Shown one piece after another: positions 8,318 through 14,123 of a DNA stretch of 15,257 nucleotides. Both the position numbers and the translations under genes were made by a program. The stretch is taken from positions 1-15,257 of the forward strand of contig CAJMOO010000044.1 in assembly GCA_905215045.1 (NCBI GenBank), in the 5' to 3' direction. Below the pieces are notes generated by a model. That model was not told the origin of the DNA, ran no database searches, and worked only from the letters and a program-made list of their open reading frames with translations. The first letter of the stretch is position 1; each line of letters starts with the position of its first letter. The stretch is from an uncultured bacterium. GTDB lineage: Bacteria; Bacillota_A; Clostridia; Lachnospirales; Lachnospiraceae.

Positions 8318-8791
8318 ATGAAACTATTATATGAAGCCAGCAATTTTACGATACAAGCAAGATGGGTCATTCCATTTGCTATTTTAGGAATTATAGGAGT
8401 ATTACTGCTCTTATGTTCACGGAAACCATTTTTTAAGTTGTTAGCTGCAGTGTGTCTTGTAATCTGTGCGATCGCAGCACTTAGATTCTGTTTTGGATAT
8501 GTGCAGGTGATCCAAGCATATAAGCAAGGAAATTACAAGAGTGTTGAAGGATATGTAGAGAATTTTGTACCAGCATCCAGCGGTGGAGAAGATCAGGAAG
8601 ATATGGAAGAAGAAAGCTTTGATATCAAGGGTGTTCATTTTTCCTATGGTGATAAATTTATTAAGAAGTTTGGTTACCACAGACCATCGACACAGGGTGG
8701 ATATATCAAGAAAGACGGTCAGTATCTCAAGATCGGTTATATTTCAACGGAAAAAGGATATGTCATCGTTAAGATTCAGGAAAGAAAATAA
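8318..8791 (+). CDS. Small two-helix membrane protein of unknown function
   Basis: I do not recognise a named family. The 157-residue product has two hydrophobic helices (about 17-34 and 41-62) joined by the basic turn SRKPFFK. By the positive-inside rule the turn is cytoplasmic and both ends face out. The tail of about 95 residues has an acidic stretch (EDQEDMEEE, 91-99) followed by a beta-rich segment with FDIKGVHFSYGDKF and GGYIKKDGQYLKIGY. That recalls small uncharacterised membrane proteins with a VEGYV...GVHFSY pattern. The reading frame is open from 8237, but GGGAGG (8303-8308) nine bases before 8318 fixes the start. It is the last gene before the terminator at 8810. Confidence 0.8.
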   Translation: MKLLYEASNFTIQARWVIPFAILGIIGVLLLLCSRKPFFKLLAAVCLVICAIAALRFCFGYVQVIQAYKQGNYKSVEGYVENFVPASSGGEDQEDMEEESFDIKGVHFSYGDKFIKKFGYHRPSTQGGYIKKDGQYLKIGYISTEKGYVIVKIQERK

Positions 8792-8809
8792 AAGAATATT
8801 TTACAACAA

Positions 8810-8850
8810 AAAATACCGGAAACTTTCAAATGATAAGTTTCCGGTATTTT
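8810..8850. terminator. Bidirectional rho-independent terminator
   Basis: A perfect 16-bp stem (8810-8825 with 8835-8850) with a 9-nt loop; the core is ACCGGAAACTT. An A-run lies on the left and a T-run on the right, so it can stop the operon coming from the left and the minus-strand gene ending at 8882 from the right. Confidence 0.92.
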
Positions 8851-8881
8851 GCATTTTAGATTCTTATGCAATAATAAGAAA

Positions 8882-9343
8882 TTAATTCTTACGCATAAAT
8901 TCAGCACTCTTCTTAGTAAGTTTTGCACGCAGACCACGTTTTTCAGGTTCAGGTGGTGCAACATTACGAAGATTCTTGATGGATGTGATATAAATACCAC
9001 TGACAACAGCTTTGATCTCAGCCTTTACAGGAACGTCATCGAAGATTGCCTCATCACACAATAATGGAGTGATCTTTGGTCCAATCTTTGCTTTAACAAC
9101 TGGTACCTTAGACATCTTAGCACGTTTCGGAATGTTATCAGTTACCATCTTAGGAAATCCAGCTTCCATGATCTTCATTCGCTTCTTATCTATGACAAGC
9201 ATATTCACTGTCTGTGCCATCTGATCTAACTGCGCACGCTGCTCTTCCTGTTTTGCCTGCATCTTTCTACCAACAAAATACAGAACACCAAGAATGATCG
9301 CAGCAATTACCGCAATAATAAGGATAACTGTCCATACACTCAT
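8882..9343 (-). CDS. Membrane-anchored protein of unknown function
   Basis: A 153-residue product with one N-terminal membrane helix (about 4-24), then a charged, possibly coiled segment (GRKMQAKQEEQRAQLDQMAQ, 26-45). A compact region of alternating strands follows (MLVIDKKRMKI, KVPVVKAKIGPKI, VKAEIKAVVSGIYI), then a very basic tail ending KKSAEFMRKN. The arrangement suggests a bitopic protein with a cytoplasmic domain. I believe similar proteins are common in Lachnospiraceae, but I know of no function. The frame is open to 9370, yet AGGAGGAGA (minus strand, about 9351-9359) lies seven bases before the ATG at 9343, which decides the start. Its own promoter sits at the end of plsC. Confidence 0.85.
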   Translation of the reverse strand: MSVWTVILIIAVIAAIILGVLYFVGRKMQAKQEEQRAQLDQMAQTVNMLVIDKKRMKIMEAGFPKMVTDNIPKRAKMSKVPVVKAKIGPKITPLLCDEAIFDDVPVKAEIKAVVSGIYITSIKNLRNVAPPEPEKRGLRAKLTKKSAEFMRKN

Positions 9344-9385
9344 ATTATCTTCTCCTCCTAATATATACATTTGAATATCTTAACT

Positions 9386-9414
9386 ATTATAGCATTTTTT
9401 CCTTAACTTGTCTT
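9386..9414 (-). promoter_or_regulatory. Promoter of the membrane-anchored protein gene
   Basis: On the minus strand, AAGACA (9414-9409) lies 17 bp before a perfect TATAAT (9391-9386) with TGC extension. It overlaps the last codons of plsC, so the downstream gene can be transcribed independently of the pncB-plsC transcript. No terminator separates it from plsC. Confidence 0.65.
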
Positions 9415-10137
9415 ATGTTTTTTTCGCATTTCGATAATTTCTTCACGAATTGTAGCACCGAGATGCTTTTTCTCAGCTCTTTCAAGCTGATCAGGATAGA
9501 TTGGCTGTCCAAAAGTAATATGAACAGTTGTTGGTTTTACCTGAAAACGTCTGTTATTCTCTAAGATATCAGAAGTACCTGAAATTGCCATCGGAATTAC
9601 AGGAACACCAGCTTTCAGAGCAGGACGTAAACTTCCTTCTTTGAACTCATGAGGATCTTCATCCTGACTTCTGGTACCTTCTGGGAAGATCGCAATGGAA
9701 AAACCATCTTTCAAAAGTTTTGTACCTTCATTCATGGTAGCAAGTCCAGCTTTGATATTCTTACGATCTAAAAACAGGCAGTTGATAAAACGCATCCAGT
9801 GGGATAGACAAGGAATCTTTTCCATTTCTTTCTTGGCAAAAAATCCCATTCCACGTTCAGTAGCAACGTAGCTGCATAAAATATCATAATAACTGCTATG
9901 ATTTCCAACATATAAAACAGCACCATCTTCTGGTATGTTTTCCTGACCATCAACAATTAATTTTGTACCAGCCATAGCAAGACAGATCTTAAAAGATCGT
10001 AAGATCATGCGTTGTGCTATGGATGAACGTTTATGAGCTTTTCCAGTTTTGTTCCAATGATCAAACAATGGATAAAGCGGTGCGGTTAATGTCAGGAAAA
10101 AGAACAGATAAATAATATCTGCAAAAAAACGAATCAT
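9403..10137 (-). CDS. plsC: 1-acyl-sn-glycerol-3-phosphate acyltransferase (PlsC-type)
   Basis: Predicted to acylate lysophosphatidic acid to phosphatidic acid at the membrane. The 244 residues begin with a hydrophobic helix (about 4-23). They then show the acyltransferase motifs: NHSSYYD (79-85) with the His80-X4-Asp85 catalytic pair, GFFAKKEMEKIP (98-109), FLDRKN (122-127), FPEGTRS (151-157) and VPVIPMAISG. The start is supported by AGGGAGA (minus strand, 10150-10144). It lies 26 bp after pncB and is probably cotranscribed with it. The family is certain; the acyl acceptor is assumed from the family and could be another lysophospholipid. Confidence 0.92.
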   Translation of the reverse strand: MIRFFADIIYLFFFLTLTAPLYPLFDHWNKTGKAHKRSSIAQRMILRSFKICLAMAGTKLIVDGQENIPEDGAVLYVGNHSSYYDILCSYVATERGMGFFAKKEMEKIPCLSHWMRFINCLFLDRKNIKAGLATMNEGTKLLKDGFSIAIFPEGTRSQDEDPHEFKEGSLRPALKAGVPVIPMAISGTSDILENNRRFQVKPTTVHITFGQPIYPDQLERAEKKHLGATIREEIIEMRKKHKTS

Positions 10138-10163
10138 GATCGTTCTCCCTTCTATAAATGATT

Positions 10164-11618
10164 TTATTTTTTGTGATTTGCATCAAGCAATTCATTCTTT
10201 AATTTGTAAAGAGGCATGGAAAGATCGACATAGACTTCCTGTGGATTCACAAGACGTCTGCTCTCATCCCATAACGTGTTCAATTCATCCTTACAATAGG
10301 AACGGATGTCCATAACAGAAGGACTCTTGTAAACACATTGACCTTTGATAAAGATTGGAACTAAAAGTTCACGCATTGTATAAGTACCACCAGCAAGTGT
10401 AGACTTCTTCCAAGTAGCCTGAGGATCAAAGATTGTCAGATCGTCAGATTCATCATAATGTTCCCCGACAAGACAGATCAGATCACCACGGATCTTTCCA
10501 TCTTCCTTTCCGTAGATACGATAAATCGTTTTATTTCCAGGATTTGTGATCTTTGCAGGATTCTCAGAAATCTTGATCTTAGCAGTAAATTCATCAGCAC
10601 CTTTTGGTTTAGAGGCAGCAAGTTTATAGACACCTCCAAATGCAGGACAATCTGCAGAAGTGATCAGTTTTGTACCAACACCCCATGAAGTGATCGGTGC
10701 ACCCTGAGATTTTAAGCTTGTGATCAGATTCTCATCAAGGTCTCCAGAAGCAGCGATCACTGCATCAGGAAAACCTGCTTCATCAAGCATGATACGGGCT
10801 TTCTTTGTAAGATAAGCAAGATCCCCACTGTCTAAACGGATTCCATAGTGCTTTGGCATATGACCTTCTGCTCTTAATTCTTCAAATACACGGATCGCAT
10901 TTGGAACACCAGAACGAAGAGTGTCATAAGTGTCAACAAGTAAAGTGCAGGAATCTGGATAAAGATCTGCATAAGCACGGAAAGCATGATATTCGTCATC
11001 AAAACTCATGATCCAGCTGTGTGCATGAGTTCCAAGGATCGGAATATCAAAACACTTACCAGCAAGTACATTCGAAGTACCATCACAACCACCGATCACG
11101 GCAGCACGGGCACCATAAGTACCAGCGTCAGGTCCCTGAGCACGTCGAAGTCCGAATTCCATAACACCACTTCCACCAGCAGCATAAACTACACGAGAAG
11201 CTTTCGTAGCGATCAGACTTTGATGATTGATGATATTAAGGAGCGCAGTTTCTACAAGCTGTGCCTCCATGATAGGTGCTTTCACTTTCAGAAGAGGTTC
11301 TCTTGGAAATACAACAGTTCCTTCTGCGATCGCATAAATATCTCCTGTAAAATGATATCCAGCAAGATATTCCAGAAAATCTTCATCAAAAATCCCTTGA
11401 TTACGAAGATAGTCAATATCATCATATGAAAAAGATAAGTTTTTGATATAATCAATGACCTGATCGAGTCCGCAAGTGATCGCATAGCCACTTCCAGAAG
11501 GATTATCACGGTAAAAAACATCAAAAACTACAGTTTCATCATTCCCTGTTTTAAAATATCCTTGCATCATGGTTAATTCATAAAGATCTGTGAGCAAGGT
11601 AAGATGATTTATATCCAT
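10164..11618 (-). CDS. pncB: Nicotinate phosphoribosyltransferase
   Basis: Makes nicotinate mononucleotide from nicotinate and PRPP, entering the Preiss-Handler route of NAD salvage. The 484-residue protein fits the longer Gram-positive form. Landmarks are LLTDLYELTMMQGY (8-21), the PRPP-site motif EFGLRRAQG (154-162), GTHAHSW (196-202) containing the likely phosphorylated histidine, DTYDT (229-233), GIRLDSGDL and the GVGTKL loop. AAGGAG (minus strand, 11630-11625) precedes the start. It heads the pncB-plsC unit. I saw no recognisable NiaR operator, but the leader has a hairpin (11648-11668). Confidence 0.96.
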   Translation of the reverse strand: MDINHLTLLTDLYELTMMQGYFKTGNDETVVFDVFYRDNPSGSGYAITCGLDQVIDYIKNLSFSYDDIDYLRNQGIFDEDFLEYLAGYHFTGDIYAIAEGTVVFPREPLLKVKAPIMEAQLVETALLNIINHQSLIATKASRVVYAAGGSGVMEFGLRRAQGPDAGTYGARAAVIGGCDGTSNVLAGKCFDIPILGTHAHSWIMSFDDEYHAFRAYADLYPDSCTLLVDTYDTLRSGVPNAIRVFEELRAEGHMPKHYGIRLDSGDLAYLTKKARIMLDEAGFPDAVIAASGDLDENLITSLKSQGAPITSWGVGTKLITSADCPAFGGVYKLAASKPKGADEFTAKIKISENPAKITNPGNKTIYRIYGKEDGKIRGDLICLVGEHYDESDDLTIFDPQATWKKSTLAGGTYTMRELLVPIFIKGQCVYKSPSVMDIRSYCKDELNTLWDESRRLVNPQEVYVDLSMPLYKLKNELLDANHKK

Positions 11619-11647
11619 TAAATACTCCTTTTCAACATAAAAATAGA

Positions 11648-11668
11648 AGGGTCAGGATAAGCTGCCCT
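11648..11668 (-). promoter_or_regulatory. Terminator-like hairpin in the pncB leader
   Basis: In the minus direction, AGGG-CAG pairs with CTG-A-CCCT (one bulged A, 6-nt loop), followed by TCTATTTTTATG. It lies 47 nt after the HPr-like gene and 30 nt before pncB. It could be the HPr-like gene's terminator or an attenuator for pncB. The stem is short (7 bp), so strength is doubtful. Confidence 0.4.
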
Positions 11669-11679
11669 ATAACAACTTC

Positions 11680-11688
11680 AGTATAACA
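11680..11688 (-). promoter_or_regulatory. Possible pncB promoter
   Basis: TGTTATACT on the minus strand (11688-11680) is an extended -10, with 5 of 6 to TATAAT. No good -35 lies 17 bp upstream. It would start transcription around 11673, upstream of the leader hairpin. Confidence 0.4.
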
Positions 11689-11714
11689 TAATCTGATAAA
11701 AACGAACAGTATTC

Positions 11715-11975
11715 TTATAAAAGTTGTGAAGTGACGATTTCCTTTAATTTCTCCATTGTTTCATCCTCGTCAGATCCAGAAACGATCAGACTTACTTTAT
11801 CATTGTAGGAGATACAAGCAGACATTAGACGGATCGCATTGGATACATCGATTTCTCCTCCATCATATTCTAGTGTAACACAAGAAGCACTTTTACATGC
11901 GATACTTGCAAGAGCAGCTACAGGCTGTGCGTGAAGTCCACGGTCAGATGTAATTGTAAAATCATATCTTTTCAT
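11715..11975 (-). CDS. HPr-family phosphocarrier-like protein
   Basis: An 86-residue HPr fold: MKRYDFTITSDRGLHAQP at the N terminus, YDGGEIDVSNAIRLMSACI in the middle and an acidic C-terminal helix. His15, the residue phosphorylated by enzyme I in PTS sugar uptake, is present. The next conserved position, Arg17 of HARP, is Gln. The regulatory Ser46 segment is altered, reading DVSNAI where B. subtilis HPr has KSIMGV. It may therefore be a regulatory or specialised HPr paralogue, not the general PTS carrier. The frame is open to 12140, but the added residues are hydrophobic and antisense to spoIID. AAAGGACT (11993-11986) supports the start at 11975. It is divergent from spoIID. Confidence 0.88.
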   Translation of the reverse strand: MKRYDFTITSDRGLHAQPVAALASIACKSASCVTLEYDGGEIDVSNAIRLMSACISYNDKVSLIVSGSDEDETMEKLKEIVTSQLL

Positions 11976-11992
11976 AAAATATAAGAGTCCTT

Positions 11993-12021
11993 TCATATTT
12001 TTTTCTATTGTAACATAAAAT
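11993..12021 (+). promoter_or_regulatory. Sigma-E-type promoter of spoIID
   Basis: TCATATT (11993-11999), a full match to the B. subtilis sigma-E -35 pattern as I remember it (KMATATT), lies 14 bp before CATAAAAT (12014-12021), 7 of 8 to the -10 pattern CATACAMT. Transcription would begin near 12028, just ahead of the strong AAAAGGAGG of spoIID. spoIID is a known sigma-E gene in B. subtilis, which supports the call. Confidence 0.65.
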
Positions 12022-12035
12022 AGTAAGACGGACAA
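12007..12035 (-). promoter_or_regulatory. Promoter of the HPr-like gene
   Basis: On the minus strand, TTGTCC (12035-12030; 4 of 6) lies 17 bp before TACAAT (12012-12007; 5 of 6), with a TGT extension. It is interleaved with the opposite-facing sigma-E-type promoter of spoIID. Confidence 0.55.
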
Positions 12036-12048
12036 AAGGAGGATTGGA

Positions 12049-12981
12049 ATGAGGTACAAAATGACATATATATTATTTTTATTTTTTTTGTTAACAACGA
12101 TTCCATATATTATTACGATATATATCAATAAAGAAAACAAGAAAAATATTTCGTTTGAAAACTATGACAGTGGATATAAAATACAAGACAAGGACCAAGA
12201 TATTGATTTGGAAAGTTACCTTTTAAAAATCCTCCCAGGACAGATTTCCATGGATCAAGAAGAAGAAACGATCAAATGCCAGGCTGTGATCTTAAGGACA
12301 GATCTGATCCGGAAAATGAGCAGATCAAAGAAGATAAAGATGGAAAGCATACCATATCAGCTGTACAAAGACGAACAATATAAAAGTAAACTGGGCGATC
12401 GTGCCTATGAGATCATGGATCAGAAACGAAAAAAAGCAGTCAAAGAAACGATCGGAAAGGTGATCACATACAAAGGAACATTGATCGAACCATATTTTCA
12501 TGCAGTGAGTGTGGGGATGACATTAGATGCAAGTGAATGGTTCGGGAAAAAGATTCCTTATCTAAGACAGAAAGAAAGTTTAAGTGATATCGAATCCAAA
12601 GATTATATGTCAATTAAGACAATTTCATATCAAAGGATGCAGATTATACTAGAAGAACACATGAAAAAGAAAATTACCATACAACAATTACAAAAAAATC
12701 TGAGAATTTTAACGGTAACAAAGAATGGATATGTCAAACAGATCAAGGTCGTATCATATATCATTTCTGGAGAAGATTTTGCAAGATGGCTGCAACTGGC
12801 ATCCAATAATTTTTATTTTGAACAATATAAAGGAAATTTAAGGATCATCTGTCTCGGAAAGGGAAATGGATTAGGATTAAGCCAGTATGGTGCAGATCAG
12901 ATGGCAAAGCAAGGAAAAACCTATCAAAAAATATTAAAATATTACTATCCAAAAACAATGATTCAAAAACTATATGAATAA
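12049..12981 (+). CDS. spoIID: Stage II sporulation protein D-like (SpoIID/LytB family)
   Basis: SpoIID is the lytic transglycosylase of the DMP engulfment machine, which trims septal peptidoglycan as the mother cell surrounds the forespore. The 310 residues begin with a signal anchor (about 5-26). The SpoIID core follows: ESYLLKILPGQI (55-66), EETIKCQAVILRT (72-84), HAVSVGMT (151-158), IPYLRQKES (169-177), and the C-terminal GNGLGLSQYGADQMAKQGK (272-290) with ILKYYYP. Aligned by eye to the family, the catalytic Glu of the xEMP motif is Gln65, and the His of GHGxGMSQ is Asn273. The fold is therefore kept while key residues differ. AAAAGGAGG and a sigma-E-type promoter precede it, and a SpoIIQ-like gene follows, a classic clostridial pairing. 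Confidence 0.88.
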   Translation: MRYKMTYILFLFFLLTTIPYIITIYINKENKKNISFENYDSGYKIQDKDQDIDLESYLLKILPGQISMDQEEETIKCQAVILRTDLIRKMSRSKKIKMESIPYQLYKDEQYKSKLGDRAYEIMDQKRKKAVKETIGKVITYKGTLIEPYFHAVSVGMTLDASEWFGKKIPYLRQKESLSDIESKDYMSIKTISYQRMQIILEEHMKKKITIQQLQKNLRILTVTKNGYVKQIKVVSYIISGEDFARWLQLASNNFYFEQYKGNLRIICLGKGNGLGLSQYGADQMAKQGKTYQKILKYYYPKTMIQKLYE

Positions 12982-13004
12982 ACAGATGGAAATGGGCAAA
13001 ACTA
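12976..13004 (+). promoter_or_regulatory. Possible sigma-F-type promoter before the SpoIIQ-like gene
   Basis: GGCAAAACTA (12995-13004) matches the sigma-F -10 pattern GGNNANAHTR as I recall it, and GAATA (12976-12980) resembles the -35 at a spacing of 14. It lies over the spoIID stop codon. The predicted start point (about 13010) leaves a very short leader, with the ribosome binding site at its very 5' end, which weakens the call. Confidence 0.35.
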
Positions 13005-13021
13005 TGTTTGAGGTGATGAAA

Positions 13022-13708
13022 ATGAGAAAAAATAACAAACAAAACCCATTTCCGCTGCGCAAATATTATGGGGCAATGATCATAGGATTCGTATTCTTTC
13101 TTGGAATCATGGCGTACTACAGTGCGACATTCCGCCAGAGGAGAGATCAGGCAAAACAGGAAGTCAGCCTGGAAGAAGAATCGATCGGAGCTAATAACAG
13201 CGCAACACAGGAAAAAACAAAAACAACAACGCAAGACAAGAAAGAAACAGAGACAACGGCACAAATGAAACGTACCATGAGTGAAAGTGTTACGTATAAT
13301 GGTACATCCAAATTGACATGGCCGATCAAAGGCAATATCATTCTTCCATACAGTGTAAATTCAACCATCTATTTTGAATCTCTTGACCAGTACCGTATCA
13401 ACAAAGGAATCCTGATCGAAGCAAAAGAAGGAGACGAGGTGAAGGCAGTCCGTAAGGCAAAGGTAAGAGAAATTAAAAAATCAGCAGAATATGGACAAAC
13501 GGTATTGATGGATCTTGGAAATGAATATACCGTATTATACGGACAACTTAAAGATATCAGAGTAAAAGAAGGAACAATGGTCAATGCAGGAGAAGTTATT
13601 GCAAAAGTCGCAAAGCCGACAAGTTATTACACATTAGAAGGAACGAATCTCTATTTTCAGATGGAAAAAGATAAAAAAAGTGTAGACCCTTTAAAATATC
13701 TGGAATAA
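13022..13708 (+). CDS. spoIIQ: SpoIIQ-like LytM/M23 family protein, zinc site lost
   Basis: SpoIIQ is the forespore half of the SpoIIQ-SpoIIIAH channel and helps hold membranes during engulfment. The 228 residues show one membrane helix (about 15-33), a Glu/Thr/Lys-rich linker (about 45-90) and a LytM beta domain (about 98-226): LTWPIKGNI, KGILIEAKEGDEVKAV, GQTVLMDLG, VLYGQL, VKEGTMVNAGEVIAKV, NLYFQME and DPLKYLE. The zinc ligands are gone: HxGxD reads NKGIL (127-131), YGHL reads YGQL (Gln175) and HLHF reads NLYF (209-212). The domain is probably structural, as in B. subtilis SpoIIQ. The frame is open from 12974, overlapping spoIID, but GAGGTG (13010-13015) fits 13022 best. The family is secure; the SpoIIQ name rests on context. 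Confidence 0.82.
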   Translation: MRKNNKQNPFPLRKYYGAMIIGFVFFLGIMAYYSATFRQRRDQAKQEVSLEEESIGANNSATQEKTKTTTQDKKETETTAQMKRTMSESVTYNGTSKLTWPIKGNIILPYSVNSTIYFESLDQYRINKGILIEAKEGDEVKAVRKAKVREIKKSAEYGQTVLMDLGNEYTVLYGQLKDIRVKEGTMVNAGEVIAKVAKPTSYYTLEGTNLYFQMEKDKKSVDPLKYLE

Positions 13709-13755
13709 AATAAAGTGAGAAAATAACAGCCATAACATATCTGGTTGATGTAGAG

Positions 13756-13788
13756 GAAAGGCGGTCAGAGAACATCTGACAGCCTTTC
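13756..13788 (+). terminator. Hairpin after the SpoIIQ-like gene, probable terminator
   Basis: GAAAGGC (13756-13762) pairs with GCCTTTC (13782-13788) and, past one G-A mismatch, GTCAGA (13764-13769) with TCTGAC (13775-13780) around a 5-nt loop. The stem is strong, but the tail is TTCAAAG and not a U-run. It may therefore be a weak terminator or a 3'-end stabiliser. The rest of 13709-13847 shows no gene or clear promoter. Confidence 0.5.
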
Positions 13789-13847
13789 TTCAAAGAAAAT
13801 GAAGATCAGGGCTGGATCAATATACAGATAGACAGAGGATAAGACAG

Positions 13848-14123
13848 ATGAAGAATGTAACGTACATATTAAAATGCAGTGATAACAGTTTATACACAGG
13901 ATGGACTAACGATATCAAACATCGCCTGAAGATGCATAATGAAGGAAAAGGTGCAAAATATACAAGAGGACGAGGACCAGTAGAACTTGTGTATCTTGAA
14001 GAATTTGATACAAAGCAGGAAGCAATGAGTAAAGAAGCAAAGATTAAACGTCTTACCAGAAAGGAAAAACTCCTGTTAATAGAAAACTACCAACAGGAGC
14101 AAAAATTAAATCTGGAACATTAA
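13848..14123 (+). CDS. GIY-YIG nuclease-superfamily protein (UPF0213/YhbQ-like)
   Basis: A 91-residue single-domain GIY-YIG protein. The active-site pattern is complete for the UPF0213 branch: Tyr6 in TYILKC (the GIY position), Tyr16 in LYTGWTND, Arg26 and Glu63 in MSKEAKIK. Proteins of this type are small and mostly uncharacterised, and are thought to be nucleases or DNA-repair-related. A weak GAGG (13835-13838) precedes the ATG. The 3' end overlaps the opposing hemolysin III gene by 18 bp and carries that gene's likely terminator within codons 75-84. Function on a natural substrate is unknown. Confidence 0.9.
   Translation: MKNVTYILKCSDNSLYTGWTNDIKHRLKMHNEGKGAKYTRGRGPVELVYLEEFDTKQEAMSKEAKIKRLTRKEKLLLIENYQQEQKLNLEH
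14065..14099 (-). terminator. Terminator of the hemolysin III gene, inside the GIY-YIG coding sequence
   Basis: In the minus direction, an 8-bp perfect stem, CTCCTGTT (14099-14092) with AACAGGAG (14077-14070), has a 14-nt loop and is followed at once by TTTTT (14069-14065). It lies just after the minus-strand stop at 14106. Confidence 0.75.

Noticed and set aside
10986..11429. 147-residue plus-strand ORF opposite pncB
   Set aside because: Ser/Thr-rich low-complexity shadow of a certain gene.
11976..12140. N-terminal extension of the HPr-like protein by 55 residues
   Set aside because: Hydrophobic residues antisense to the spoIID start; HPr begins directly before the first strand, and a ribosome binding site supports 11975.
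12974..13021. Longer start of the SpoIIQ-like protein overlapping spoIID
   Set aside because: No ribosome binding site before 12974; GAGGTG at 13010 fits the ATG at 13022.
12845..13264. 139-residue minus-strand ORF opposite the spoIID/spoIIQ junction
   Set aside because: Phe/Cys-rich shadow spanning two real genes, with no translation signal.
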